A stretch of DNA of 64,000 nucleotides from Rickettsiella endosymbiont of Rhagonycha lignosa. GTDB taxonomy: Bacteria > Pseudomonadota > Gammaproteobacteria > Diplorickettsiales > Diplorickettsiaceae. Both the position numbers and the translations under genes were made by a program. The DNA is taken from positions 1,354,001 to 1,418,000 of the forward strand of contig NZ_OZ035011.1 of the NCBI RefSeq assembly GCF_964031165.1, in the 5' to 3' direction. The notes below the pieces were generated by a model. The model made no database searches. It was not told the origin of the DNA and saw only the letters and a program-made list of their open reading frames with translations. Below, piece by piece: positions 17,669 to 26,905 of the stretch (its first letter is position 1; each line of letters begins with the position of its first letter).

Positions 17669-17788
17669 ATACTTACAGCAATTTGGTTTGGAAGTAGACT
17701 GCATACTGAAGCAACCGAAGTGTATTAATATACATGAGGATTGCGAAGTGAGAAGCAACACAGTCAAAAATCAAAGTGCGACGAGTAT
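17669..17788 (+). repeat. MITE-like repeat, copy 5
   Basis: 120 bases, plus orientation, ATACTTACAGCAATTTGG to AGTGCGACGAGTAT, more diverged in the left interior. Located in the divergent ppa/hinT gap, where the two promoters should also be. Confidence 0.85.
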
Positions 17789-17836
17789 AATAAACAAACT
17801 TTACGACTTAGGCTAGCCCAGTTAATAAGGCTTATT

Positions 17837-18178
17837 ATGGACTGTATTTTCTGCAAAATTATTAAAAAAGAACTCCCCGCTGAAATAACCTATCAAGATG
17901 AAAATATTATTGCCTTTAATGATAGACACCCATGTGCCCCTATTCATCAATTAATTGTACCCAAAAAGCATATCGCAACACTTAATGATCTGACAGAGAA
18001 TGATACGCTGCTAGCAGGAAATATATTACAAATAGCTCGTCATTTAGCTAAAAAAGAAAATATTGCTCAGTCTGGCTATCGAACAGTTTTTAATTGTAAT
18101 AAAGATGGCGGACAAGAAGTTTTCCATCTACATCTACATCTGCTAGGCGGTAGACTGCTGCGTTGGCCTCCAGGTTAA
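17837..18178 (+). CDS. hinT: HIT family nucleotide-binding protein (HinT-like)
   Basis: 113 residues with the complete histidine triad HLHLHLLGG near the C-terminus and the N-terminal DCIFCKIIKKELPA of bacterial HinT. These are purine nucleoside phosphoramidases. Start at ATG 17837, behind AAGG at 17827-17830; the open frame extends upstream into the repeat, but only from 17837 does it match the family. Stand-alone gene. Confidence 0.93.
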   Translation: MDCIFCKIIKKELPAEITYQDENIIAFNDRHPCAPIHQLIVPKKHIATLNDLTENDTLLAGNILQIARHLAKKENIAQSGYRTVFNCNKDGGQEVFHLHLHLLGGRLLRWPPG

Positions 18179-18182
18179 TAGT

Positions 18183-18207
18183 AAGCTTTACAAAAATAGC
18201 TTTTATT
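18183..18207 (+). terminator. Weak terminator-like hairpin after hinT
   Basis: AAGCT/AGCTT stem of five pairs with a 10-base A-rich loop followed by TTATTT. The stem is short and AT-rich, so the call is tentative. Confidence 0.35.
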
Positions 18208-18325
18208 TGCGTTTTTAAGCCATTGATTATTTCTCCATTGTCTTAAATCTCTTGCCAAGCGAAGGGAAGCCTAGGTATATTTCCTTTTTAAGAAAATAAT
18301 TTAGTATACTGATTGGGGCATCATC

Positions 18326-18901
18326 ATGGATTTAGTAACACTAATTTTAGCTTGCAGTTTATATGCTGACAACGCTATCCCCTATGCCATGATACAAACC
18401 GGAACCCGAAATAACCCATTAGTCGTTACTGTTGATGACGATACTAAGACTTTTAAAACGATTCCTGCTGCTGTTCAGTATACGCAAACTCAAATTGCAC
18501 AAGGAAAAAATCTAGAAATCGGCTTGATGCAAATTTCTAGTCGATGGCTTCCAGAAATCGGCGCTCATGCTGCTGATTTGTTTAGACCGTGTAAAAATCT
18601 GGTTGTTGCCACACAAATTTTAGAAAAATTGCGCTTAAAATGTCAATCTATTGTTGCTAATAATCCGAACACAGATATTCAGTCTTGTGTACTTTCATTA
18701 TACAAAAGCAAAAATTTACAAAGTGGATTATCTTATGCTCATCAGATAATCGAATATGCGAAAATCCATCCATTTAATGAACTCGCTGAAAAAGCACGGG
18801 ACCCAGGAATGTTAGCTGCAGTAAAAAAAACTAACACTAAGCCTCTACATTCTATACAAACCCTAACAGAAAATAGTCATTCTGAAGATTATCCATCCTA
18901 G
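18326..18901 (+). CDS. VirB1-like lytic transglycosylase-fold protein lacking the catalytic glutamate
   Basis: 191 residues. The order of segments matches VirB1-type transglycosylases: an N-terminal IPYAMIQTGTRNNPLVV, AQGKNLEIGLMQISSRWL (the GLMQI motif), LFRPCKNLVVATQIL and a C-terminal CVLSLYKS. In VirB1 proteins the first segment carries the catalytic glutamate (ESxxxP); here the equivalent residues are TGTRNNP, with Gly26 in the glutamate position. It may be inactive or a structural relative. There is no classical cleavable signal peptide, although the N-terminus is hydrophobic. VirB1 proteins usually serve type IV secretion, but no secretion genes are in the window; the neighbours are hinT and holC. 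Confidence 0.72.
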   Translation: MDLVTLILACSLYADNAIPYAMIQTGTRNNPLVVTVDDDTKTFKTIPAAVQYTQTQIAQGKNLEIGLMQISSRWLPEIGAHAADLFRPCKNLVVATQILEKLRLKCQSIVANNPNTDIQSCVLSLYKSKNLQSGLSYAHQIIEYAKIHPFNELAEKARDPGMLAAVKKTNTKPLHSIQTLTENSHSEDYPS

Positions 18902-18920
18902 CATTACATTATAAAATCAT

Positions 18921-19367
18921 ATGCCAAATCCAACAGTCGACTTTTATATATTAAATACCCTTATGCAAGAAGATGTTTATCGTTTTATCTGCCGATTAGT
19001 CGATAAAGCCTATCTTCTGCAAAAAAAAATTTATATTCAGGTTAATTCGGATGAGGAAGGTCAACGTTTAGATGATTTGCTATGGATCTTTCGTGATATT
19101 AGTTTTATTCCTCATAGTTACTTAGGAGCTAATTCAACCCTCAACCCGGTGATATCTGTAAATATTGCTACCAAAAAACCCAGTAAACTTGATGCTGAGA
19201 TTTTATTTAATCTTAGTCATGAAGTTCCAACCTACTTTCCTGAATTCTCGCGTATTATTGAAGTGGTATCAGAAGAAACAAAAAATAAAAATCAATCGCG
19301 CCAGAAATATAAATTTTATAAAGCACAGAACTGTCAATTAACCATGCATAATATAAGCACATCATGA
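18921..19367 (+). CDS. holC: DNA polymerase III chi subunit
   Basis: 148 residues. The chi subunit links the clamp loader to SSB. VDFYILN at the N-terminus, ICRLVDKAYLLQKKIYIQ and DDLLWIFRDISFIPHSYLG match HolC (the DxLLWxxxxxxFxPH pattern). The stop overlaps the valS start by 4 bases (ATGA), the classic holC-valS pair; pepA, which often precedes it, is absent here. Confidence 0.92.
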   Translation: MPNPTVDFYILNTLMQEDVYRFICRLVDKAYLLQKKIYIQVNSDEEGQRLDDLLWIFRDISFIPHSYLGANSTLNPVISVNIATKKPSKLDAEILFNLSHEVPTYFPEFSRIIEVVSEETKNKNQSRQKYKFYKAQNCQLTMHNISTS

Positions 19368-22120
19368 TTAATAAAAATTATGACTCTAAAAAGATAGAAG
19401 CTCATTGGCGAAAACAATGGGAAATGAATACTTATTTTCAACCTTCTGGTCAAGGTGAACCCTATTGCATCGTACTTCCACCTCCCAATGTAACGGGAAG
19501 TTTGCATATGGGGCATGGTTTTCAAGTAACGTTGATGGATGCATTAATTCGATATCAACGCATGTGTGGAAAAAATGTTTTATGGCAAGGCGGCACGGAT
19601 CATGCAGGCATTGCCACACAAATGGTAGTAGAACGTCAATTGTTGGCTCAAGGAAAATCTCGACATGACTTAGGGCGTGAATTATTTGTAGAAGCCATTT
19701 GGGAATGGAAAAAGAAATCTGGCGGCATGATAACAGAACAATTGCGTTATATGGGTGCTTCCATAGATTGGACACGAGAACGATTTACTCGCGATGAACA
19801 TTTTTCTGCAGCTGTAGAAAAAGTATTCATTGATTTATATAAACAAGGTTTAATTTATCGGGGTAAACGTTTGGTAAACTGGGATCCTCAACTTTTAACA
19901 GCAGTTTCTGATCTTGAGGTGATCAACCAAGAAGAACCTGGATACTTATGGACTATTCGCTATCCATTATTAAATAGCAATGATTTTTTATTAGTCGCCA
20001 CTACAAGACCCGAAACTTTATTTGGAGATGTCGCCGTAGCCGTACATCCGGATGATCTCCGCTATCAATCTTACATTGGAAAACAAATAAAACTCCCCTT
20101 AACTGACCGTGTTATTCCAATAATTGCAGACATGTCAGTTGAACCAACTTTTGGTAGTGGTTGCATAAAAATCACTCCCGCACATGATTTTAATGATTAT
20201 GCAACTGCACAAAGGCATGGTTTAACTAGCATTAATATTTTCACACCCAATGCATATCTTAATGAACATGTTCCTGAAAACTTTCGCGGTTTAGAACGCT
20301 TTGTTGCACGAAAAAAAATCATCAACGATTTAGAGCAACTCGGGTTAGTAGAGAAGATAGAAGCTTATCAAGTAAAAATTCCGCGTGGGGATCGCTCAGG
20401 CGTTGTGATAGAACCCTATCTTACCGATCAATGGTTTATGTCGATGCAACCCTTAGCTAAAACCGCTATCCTAACCATCACTCAAGGACAACTTGATTTT
20501 ATTCCAGAAACTTGGCGAAAGGTTTGTTTACAATGGCTAGAAAATATTGAAGATTGGTGTATTAGCCGACAGCTTTGGTGGGGACATCGAATTCCTGCCT
20601 GGTATAATGAACTAGGCCAATTCTATGTTGGCAAAGATGAAAAAAGTATTCGCCAGCAATACTCCTTAGATCCTAAAGTGACACTTAAACAAGATGAAGA
20701 TGTATTAGATACTTGGTTTTCATCAGCACTTTGGCCTTTTGTCACTTTAGGCTGGCCAGAAGCTACTAAAGAATTAGCCTCTTTTTATCCGACTAATGTT
20801 TTAGTAACCGGATTTGATATTATCTTTTTTTGGGTAGCTCGTATGTTAATGCTGGGACTACATTTTACGGGTAAGGTTCCCTTTAAAGAAGTCTATGTAA
20901 CTGGTTTGATACGAGATCATGAAGGCCAAAAAATGTCCAAATCGAAAGGTAATGTTTTAGATCCTCTCGATGTAATATTAGGTATTAGCCTTGATGATTT
21001 AGTAGCAAAACGTACTCAAGGTTTATTAAAGCCACAAATGGCCAAAAAAATTGAACAGTCTACTAAACAACAATTTCCACAAGGAATTCCTGCATTAGGC
21101 ACTGATGCTTTACGATTCACTTTTTGTGCATTAGCCTCACCTACACGCGATATACGTTTTGATTTGAATCGAACTGAAGGCTACCGAAATTTTTGCAATA
21201 AGCTTTGGAATGCATCACGTTTTGTTCTAACATATACGTCTAATCAAACAAGCTTTAAATCATTGTCCCCACTAACTCTCTCCATTAACCGTGCTTTTTA
21301 TTCTTTATTGCAAAACACTATTGCTGATATGCATAAGCATTTTCAAGATTATCGATTTGATCTAATGGCACAAACGATTTATGAATTTATTTGGAATGAA
21401 TATTGTGATTGGTATGTTGAATTAGCTAAACCGATTTTAGCCAATGCTAACTCACCCGCAGGACAAGAAACCTTGACCTGCTTAATTTTTGTTTTAGAAA
21501 CCTGTTTACGCTTACTACATCCTTTAATGCCCTTTGTAACCGAAGAAATTTGGCAAACCATCGCGCCATTAGCCGATGAAACAGGAAATAGTTTAATGAT
21601 TAAGAGCTATCCCGTATTTAATAAAAATAAAAAAGATACCAACGCAGAACAGGATTTAATTTGGCTAAAATCTATTGTGCATACGATTCGTACTCTACGT
21701 AGCGAAATGAATATAGCTCCAGGTAAAAAAATTCCCTTATTGCTTTACAAAGGAAATGAAAAAGATCGTGAAAACAGTCACCTTTTTCTTAAGGAGATTA
21801 TGAATCTTGCTAAAATAAGTGAAATAAATTGGGTAATAGAAAAAGACAAAAATGCTAACTATGCTATGGGTTTAGTTGGCAACTTAGAATTATTTATTCC
21901 CATGGAAGGATTAATTGATATTGAAGCTGAAGCACTACGCTTAAAAAAAGAAATTCTAAAAATAGAAAAAGAAATCGAACGAGCAAAATCCAAATTAGAC
22001 AATGCGGCTTTTGTCAAAAATGCACCTCCAGAAATTATTGCTCAAGAACAACAACGTTTAACCGATTTTACGGCTATTCACACTAAATTACAAAGCCAGC
22101 TACATACATTTATAAATTAA
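19364..22120 (+). CDS. valS: Valyl-tRNA synthetase
   Basis: 918 residues, class I aminoacyl-tRNA synthetase. The HIGH motif appears as PNVTGSLHMGHGF at about residue 45, KMSKSKGNVLDP carries the KMSKS loop, and an editing domain (TTRPETLFGDVAVAVHP) lies between. The C-terminal coiled coil (EALRLKKEILKIEKEIERAK) is the ValS tRNA-binding arm. Translationally coupled to holC by ATGA overlap. Length normal (E. coli 951). Confidence 0.97.
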   Translation: MINKNYDSKKIEAHWRKQWEMNTYFQPSGQGEPYCIVLPPPNVTGSLHMGHGFQVTLMDALIRYQRMCGKNVLWQGGTDHAGIATQMVVERQLLAQGKSRHDLGRELFVEAIWEWKKKSGGMITEQLRYMGASIDWTRERFTRDEHFSAAVEKVFIDLYKQGLIYRGKRLVNWDPQLLTAVSDLEVINQEEPGYLWTIRYPLLNSNDFLLVATTRPETLFGDVAVAVHPDDLRYQSYIGKQIKLPLTDRVIPIIADMSVEPTFGSGCIKITPAHDFNDYATAQRHGLTSINIFTPNAYLNEHVPENFRGLERFVARKKIINDLEQLGLVEKIEAYQVKIPRGDRSGVVIEPYLTDQWFMSMQPLAKTAILTITQGQLDFIPETWRKVCLQWLENIEDWCISRQLWWGHRIPAWYNELGQFYVGKDEKSIRQQYSLDPKVTLKQDEDVLDTWFSSALWPFVTLGWPEATKELASFYPTNVLVTGFDIIFFWVARMLMLGLHFTGKVPFKEVYVTGLIRDHEGQKMSKSKGNVLDPLDVILGISLDDLVAKRTQGLLKPQMAKKIEQSTKQQFPQGIPALGTDALRFTFCALASPTRDIRFDLNRTEGYRNFCNKLWNASRFVLTYTSNQTSFKSLSPLTLSINRAFYSLLQNTIADMHKHFQDYRFDLMAQTIYEFIWNEYCDWYVELAKPILANANSPAGQETLTCLIFVLETCLRLLHPLMPFVTEEIWQTIAPLADETGNSLMIKSYPVFNKNKKDTNAEQDLIWLKSIVHTIRTLRSEMNIAPGKKIPLLLYKGNEKDRENSHLFLKEIMNLAKISEINWVIEKDKNANYAMGLVGNLELFIPMEGLIDIEAEALRLKKEILKIEKEIERAKSKLDNAAFVKNAPPEIIAQEQQRLTDFTAIHTKLQSQLHTFIN

Positions 22121-22170
22121 TTTAAATTCAGCTCGATAAAATTTTAGTTCAGTTAATAACTTAACATTTA

Positions 22171-22200
22171 TATAGACCGCAAATCTATACTAGTTTTTTT
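22171..22200 (+). terminator. Probable valS terminator
   Basis: Six-pair AT stem TATAGA/TCTATA (22171-22176, 22184-22189) followed after CTAG by seven T. It overlaps the 3' end of the convergent small gene. A weak stem but a good T tract. Confidence 0.45.
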
Positions 22201-22516
22201 CATATTTTTTACAATAATTATGCTCTTCTGAAATTTGTATCTGGACCTTCTTTACAAGATTAGCTTCGATGCTTTTCCTATGTTCCGTTTTAAAAAAAAT
22301 AGTTTTTGGTAAACTTTCCCTATCCTCTCCTATAAGCACCTCAAAATAAGATCTAAAGTCTATATCAAATTCTTTAACTAATTCTGGGGGAGTTAAAGTT
22401 TCCATTTTAATTTTTTTGTTGGCAGTTGGATTAATGGCCTCTTCTTGTTTAAGAAAAGAATCATTAGAAGTATCTTTAAGCAGAGAAGCTAAAACAATAT
22501 CTTTTATTCTTGGCAT
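22190..22516 (-). CDS. Hypothetical protein, 108 residues
   Basis: Not recognised. A soluble, lysine/glutamate-rich 108-residue product with no signal peptide, membrane segment or familiar motif. It converges with valS and lies just beyond its stop. No strong Shine-Dalgarno is visible before ATG 22516. It could be a lineage-specific or effector-type protein, or a non-coding open frame; AT-rich sequence rarely keeps 108 codons open by chance, so I lean towards a real gene. Confidence 0.45.
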   Translation of the reverse strand: MPRIKDIVLASLLKDTSNDSFLKQEEAINPTANKKIKMETLTPPELVKEFDIDFRSYFEVLIGEDRESLPKTIFFKTEHRKSIEANLVKKVQIQISEEHNYCKKYEKN

Positions 22517-22666
22517 ACAGTTATCTCACAGAGTATCTTAAGGTTCTAAATTCCCTTTAAATTGTAGCTAATATTAGACACCTATTTATTAAGATTTTAT
22601 TAAGGCTAGCCATTTTCTCTAGCAGCACGTAACATTACTCTGTCAATTTAACTTAATTCTTTAATT

Positions 22667-23383
22667 ATGCGCCAAATCATTTTAGATACTGAAACCACTG
22701 GCAGAGACGTTAATGACGGCCACAAGATCATTGAAATAGGCTGCTTGGAAATGATCGACCGTCGTCTCACTAAACAACAATTTCATTGTTTCTTAAATCC
22801 AGGTCGAGATAGTGAGGCCGGTGCGTTTGCAGTTCATGGCTTAAGCACCGAATTCCTTCTGGATAAACCCTTATTTAAAACTATTGCAGAAAAATTATTG
22901 GAATTCATTCAAGGTTCCCAACTTATTATCCATAATGCACCCTTCGATCTAGGCTTTTTAGATAACGAATTAAAATTAACCAAAAAAAAGTATAAAAAAA
23001 TTACAGATTATTGCCAAGTTTTAGATACGCTTCCATTAGCTCGTCAATTACACCCGGGACAACGCAATAGCTTAGATGCGCTTTGCAAACGCTATGATAT
23101 CGATAATTCGAAACGTGATAAGCATGGTGCTTTATTGGATGCTGAATTGTTAGCTCGAGTTTACCTCGCCATGACCGGTGGCCAAACCCATCTGTTCACT
23201 GAAGAACAGATATCACATGCTATGCAAACGACTGCACATAAAAAAATTACCGAAGAAATTATATTATTACCTATTATTTATGCCACTAACGAAGAATTAA
23301 TAGCGCATCAAAACCGTTTAACTAGCATTAATAAATTATCTGGCCAGTGTAAATGGCCTATTGATGCTAAGGAAATTAATTAA
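22667..23383 (+). CDS. dnaQ: DNA polymerase III epsilon subunit (proofreading exonuclease)
   Basis: 238 residues. DEDDh exonuclease: ILDTETTG at residues 5-12 (Exo I), HNAPFDLGFLDNEL (Exo II), and a late DKHGALLDAELLARVY (Exo III with the catalytic histidine and aspartate). DnaQ proofreads for the DnaE polymerase. The C-terminal tail beyond about 180 is where it binds the alpha subunit. rnhA, a frequent divergent neighbour in enterics, is not here. nhaA starts directly after its stop. Confidence 0.95.
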   Translation: MRQIILDTETTGRDVNDGHKIIEIGCLEMIDRRLTKQQFHCFLNPGRDSEAGAFAVHGLSTEFLLDKPLFKTIAEKLLEFIQGSQLIIHNAPFDLGFLDNELKLTKKKYKKITDYCQVLDTLPLARQLHPGQRNSLDALCKRYDIDNSKRDKHGALLDAELLARVYLAMTGGQTHLFTEEQISHAMQTTAHKKITEEIILLPIIYATNEELIAHQNRLTSINKLSGQCKWPIDAKEIN

Positions 23384-24568
23384 ATGCGCATCAAGTTTCT
23401 ACATAAATTTATACAGCTAGAGGCTTCAGGCGGCATTTCTTTAGGAATTGCCACGCTATTAGCTTTAATTCTCGCTAATTCGAGCTGGCAAACTTATTAT
23501 CAAACATTTCTAAATTTCGACATAAGCCTAGGGCCAAGCATCCATTTTTCTTTTTTACATTTTATTAATGATGGATTGATGACTATTTTCTTTTTTTTAG
23601 TCAGCCTAGAAATTAAACGCGAAGTAGTTCAAGGAGAACTCAATACACTCACTAAAGCGTTGTTACCCACACTAGCGGCAATAGGTGGAATGATAATTCC
23701 GGCTTTAGTTTATTTAACCATTAATCATGGATATCCTCAGCTTATATCGGGTTGGGCAATACCTATGGCGACCGATATTGCCTTTTCGTTAGGAGTACTA
23801 TCACTCCTTGGCAAGCATATACCCGTTGTTTTAAAAATTTTCTTAATGGCATTAGCTATCATTGATGACCTTGGTGCAATTATCGTCATCGCCATTTTTT
23901 ATACTCAGCAAATAGGCTGGCTATATTTATTTTTATCCTTACTGACTTTTATCGGATTACTAAGCTTAAACTATTTTAAAATTCAACGATTTCTTCCTTA
24001 TTGCTTGTTAGGCATAACTTTATGGATACTAATACTCAATTCGGGTATTCATGCAACGATTGCGGGCGTATTATTTGGATTCACAATTCCTTTAAGTAGC
24101 AACAATAAAAATTTTAATTCTCTGCTGCATCATTTAATACATCAATTACATCCATGGATAGCTTACGGAATTTTACCGCTGTTTGCTTTTGCCAATGCCG
24201 GTCTATCTTTTTCGAATATAAAATTATCGACTTTTATTCATCCACTACCTTTGGGAATAATTGCCGGATTATTTTTGGGTAAACAATTAGGGATTTTCGG
24301 GGCTAGTTGGCTGGCAGTAAAAACTAAGCTGGCTAAATTACCCTACCAAGTGAACTGGTGGCATATTTATGGAACTGCTCTGATTTGTGGGATAGGTTTT
24401 ACGATGAGTTTATTTATTGCCAGTCTAGCTTTCGGAGACAATGAATTAACTACTTTAGTTCGCTTAGGAGTTTTTACCGGTTCAGTTTTATCTGGGATTG
24501 CAGGTTATAGTATTTTATCTTTAGCTCAACAAAAAAACCAGCGATTAGACAACCCATCAAAAATTTAG
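23384..24568 (+). CDS. nhaA: Na+/H+ antiporter NhaA
   Basis: 394 residues with about 12 hydrophobic segments. The key motif MATDIAFSLGVL and the following ALAIIDDLGAIIVIAIFY contain the paired aspartates that bind Na+/H+ in NhaA. Exports Na+ in exchange for 2 H+ at the inner membrane, for pH and salt homeostasis. The ATG follows the dnaQ stop without a gap, so the two are co-transcribed; a strong terminator follows. Confidence 0.96.
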   Translation: MRIKFLHKFIQLEASGGISLGIATLLALILANSSWQTYYQTFLNFDISLGPSIHFSFLHFINDGLMTIFFFLVSLEIKREVVQGELNTLTKALLPTLAAIGGMIIPALVYLTINHGYPQLISGWAIPMATDIAFSLGVLSLLGKHIPVVLKIFLMALAIIDDLGAIIVIAIFYTQQIGWLYLFLSLLTFIGLLSLNYFKIQRFLPYCLLGITLWILILNSGIHATIAGVLFGFTIPLSSNNKNFNSLLHHLIHQLHPWIAYGILPLFAFANAGLSFSNIKLSTFIHPLPLGIIAGLFLGKQLGIFGASWLAVKTKLAKLPYQVNWWHIYGTALICGIGFTMSLFIASLAFGDNELTTLVRLGVFTGSVLSGIAGYSILSLAQQKNQRLDNPSKI

Positions 24569-24581
24569 AATTTTTACTTAT

Positions 24582-24620
24582 AAAGACCATCTTTGTATTC
24601 ACAAAAATGGTCTTTTTTTT
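24582..24620 (+). terminator. Rho-independent terminator after nhaA
   Basis: Stem AAAGACCAT (24582-24590) / ATGGTCTTT (24607-24615), nine pairs, followed by further T to 24620. It overlaps the last bases of the convergent gene at 24619. Confidence 0.88.
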
Positions 24621-25290
24621 AGCTGTGTGTAATGTTTGAAGTGCTTTCTCTATGCAATTCATCAATTGGGTCGTCATCCTTAGTTATGGAAGGAGGACTT
24701 GTTTTTGAAAATATACCTTGATGAACTGAAAGTTTAGGGATGTTGGGAGTATTACTTGCTGTTGACTCATCAATTTTAATCTTAGCTATTGTTGCACTTT
24801 TTATCTCTCGAATTTGCTCGCCATCATTCCCATCACTTACATTAGATTTAATTAATTGATTTAATAATTTATCAGCTTGTGTTGCATTGATTTCAAGTTG
24901 ATTAATTTTCCTATTCAAAAATAAATTAGTGATTGCTATGATTGCGACACCAAAAAATAAAACTGGAAGAACAGGTAAAATTACGGAAGATGCAATAAAA
25001 AGAGGTGCCAAAGTAAGCCCTGCAACTATCAATGCCAGAGCTAAGACCAACAGCTCGCTGGTATTTTTTGCTTTGTATTTTAATTTTTGATAATTTTCTT
25101 CACTAGCTATTACATTAGATTCTTCGTTTTTAATAATCTCTTCAATAATTTGTTTTTGCTGTTCTATTTCTAGAAAACTAAGATCTATAAACCCCTCTTC
25201 ATTTTTTAATTCATATTCTGCAAAATCTTTCAGTAACTGTTTATTTTCCTCACAAACTCTTTCAACTTTTATATTATTTAATGCTGGCAT
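24619..25290 (-). CDS. Hypothetical membrane protein with a central hydrophobic hairpin
   Basis: Not recognised. 223 residues: an acidic, glutamate-rich helical N-terminal part (about 1-75), two closely spaced hydrophobic segments (about 78-128) that would form a membrane hairpin, then a polar tail rich in serine, threonine and acidic residues ending DDDPIDELHRE plus a few residues. There is no signal peptide. This layout (hairpin plus polar tails) resembles secreted membrane-targeting proteins of intracellular bacteria, and an acidic patch near the C-terminus is compatible with a Dot/Icm-type signal, but that is inference only. Stand-alone, converging with nhaA. Confidence 0.6.
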   Translation of the reverse strand: MPALNNIKVERVCEENKQLLKDFAEYELKNEEGFIDLSFLEIEQQKQIIEEIIKNEESNVIASEENYQKLKYKAKNTSELLVLALALIVAGLTLAPLFIASSVILPVLPVLFFGVAIIAITNLFLNRKINQLEINATQADKLLNQLIKSNVSDGNDGEQIREIKSATIAKIKIDESTASNTPNIPKLSVHQGIFSKTSPPSITKDDDPIDELHRESTSNITHS

Positions 25291-25608
25291 AATAACCTCA
25301 TTGATTGGGATAATTTTATATTTTTGCTAATAGTAAATAGAAAAATATATTCCATTGCCTTATTTTTATTTACTTAATTTACTTATTAAGAAAATAAAAT
25401 ATTAAATTTTTTATAAATAGAATTTCCTCCTTGTCATAGATATTCCTACAAATGATCTTATCTTAATCCAATTTTCAGATCAATTACTAATTTAAAATTA
25501 TATATATTGTATAGATTAAATAAATTAATATTTATTTTTTTACAAAATGAAAATTTCAGTTTATTATTCGGTTAAAAATCTAATAAATCTTTAATATAAA
25601 TAAAAAAA
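25291..25608. other. Very AT-rich intergenic stretch
   Basis: 318 bases upstream of the two divergent small genes, with long A/T tracts. No repeat copy, RNA gene or clear promoter was picked out. Confidence 0.5.
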
Positions 25609-25827
25609 ATGTATAAAAAAAACCCCCTGGACATATCTGAACAAGATTTTCAACGACATAATAAATTGCTTTGCAAGAATTATCGGCCTTCACCACAATA
25701 CCCAGCAAAGCCAACTAAGTTCGATATCTTAGTTTACGTAGCTACCATCTTTAACCAGGAACCGAGAACTGACTTTAATCATAGTGAATCAAGTCCATTT
25801 CGAATGGTATCACCTGGGAAAAAATAA
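25609..25827 (+). CDS. Hypothetical 72-residue protein
   Basis: Not recognised. A short proline- and asparagine-containing soluble product with no motif. It starts at ATG 25609 after an A-rich stretch without a visible Shine-Dalgarno, and ends 16 bases before the convergent uroD stop. The amino-acid mix is plausible for a real protein, but the evidence is only the open frame. Confidence 0.35.
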   Translation: MYKKNPLDISEQDFQRHNKLLCKNYRPSPQYPAKPTKFDILVYVATIFNQEPRTDFNHSESSPFRMVSPGKK

Positions 25828-25843
25828 ATATAAATTTTATTTT

Positions 25844-26905
25844 CTAATGGAAAGCAAGGCTTAATTCGTGTATTGCATTAACTAATACTTTTAAATTTTC
25901 CGGCTTTGTATATTGCGAAATCCCATGGCCTAGATTAAATATATGACCGGAACCAGTACCGTACGATTGAAGTATATTTTTCACTTCCTGACGAATTCTC
26001 TCTGGATTGGAGAATAAAACGGCTGGGTCCATATTACCTTGCAACGCTACTTTGTTGGAAAGTCTTTGGCGGGCAAATCCCATATCGATAGTCCAATCCA
26101 AACCTATTGCGTCGCAACCCGAGTTGGCTATTTTTTCTAACCACAAATTTCCGCCTTTGGTAAATAAAACAATAGGTACTTTTTCTTGTGCATTCTGATT
26201 CTCTAAATTAGCAACAATTTGTGTCATATAATTTAGGGAGAATTCTTGATACGCCGCAGTAGTTAATAATCCTCCCCACGTATCAAAAATCATAATGGCC
26301 TGTGCGCCAGCAGCAATTTGTGCATTAAGATACAAGATAATTGCTTTAGTTAAGATGTTTAACAAATGATGTAATGTCTTAGGTTCCTGATATAAGAGTG
26401 TTTTAACTTGCCTAAATTCTCGACTACCTCCTCCTTCTAGCATATAGCAGGCAAGTGTCCATGGACTTCCTGCAAATCCAATCAAAGGAATTTTATTTTT
26501 TAATTCCTTACGCGTGCATGAAATAGCATCCATTACATAACGTAAATCGACTCCGGGATCCGGGATCGGCAAAGTTTTAATATCTGTTAACGTTCTTATA
26601 GGTTTATGGAATTTGGGTCCTTCTCCTTCGACAAAATAAAGTCCTAAACCCATTGCGTCTGGAATGGTCAAGATATCTGAAAATATAATCGCGGCATCTA
26701 AATCAAATCGTTGTAGCGGCTGTAAAGTGACTTCACAAGCCAATTCAGGTGTTTTACATAAAGTTAAAAAATCACCTGCTTTACTACGCGTTGCACAATA
26801 CTCAGGCAAATAACGACCTGCTTGACGCATAATCCATACTGGTGTGCGGTCGGTAGGTTGCCTTAAGAGCGCACGGATTAAGCAATGTTTGGAATACTTC
26901 ATCAT
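25844..26905 (-). CDS. hemE: Uroporphyrinogen decarboxylase
   Basis: 353 residues. Converts uroporphyrinogen III to coproporphyrinogen III in haem synthesis. The N-terminal [15 protein letters not shown] (both arginines of the substrate-binding signature) and [19 protein letters not shown] are diagnostic, and the C-terminal [16 protein letters not shown] matches the family. The start overlaps the FUSC gene stop by 4 bases, so the pair is an operon. hemW at 60 kb belongs to the haem theme too. Confidence 0.96.
   Translation of the reverse strand: MMKYSKHCLIRALLRQPTDRTPVWIMRQAGRYLPEYCATRSKAGDFLTLCKTPELACEVTLQPLQRFDLDAAIIFSDILTIPDAMGLGLYFVEGEGPKFHKPIRTLTDIKTLPIPDPGVDLRYVMDAISCTRKELKNKIPLIGFAGSPWTLACYMLEGGGSREFRQVKTLLYQEPKTLHHLLNILTKAIILYLNAQIAAGAQAIMIFDTWGGLLTTAAYQEFSLNYMTQIVANLENQNAQEKVPIVLFTKGGNLWLEKIANSGCDAIGLDWTIDMGFARQRLSNKVALQGNMDPAVLFSNPERIRQEVKNILQSYGTGSGHIFNLGHGISQYTKPENLKVLVNAIHELSLAFH

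Noticed and set aside
17478-17816. 112-codon open frame across the ppa start and repeat copy 5
   Set aside because: It runs antisense through ppa and then through the repeat, with no family resemblance or ribosome binding site.
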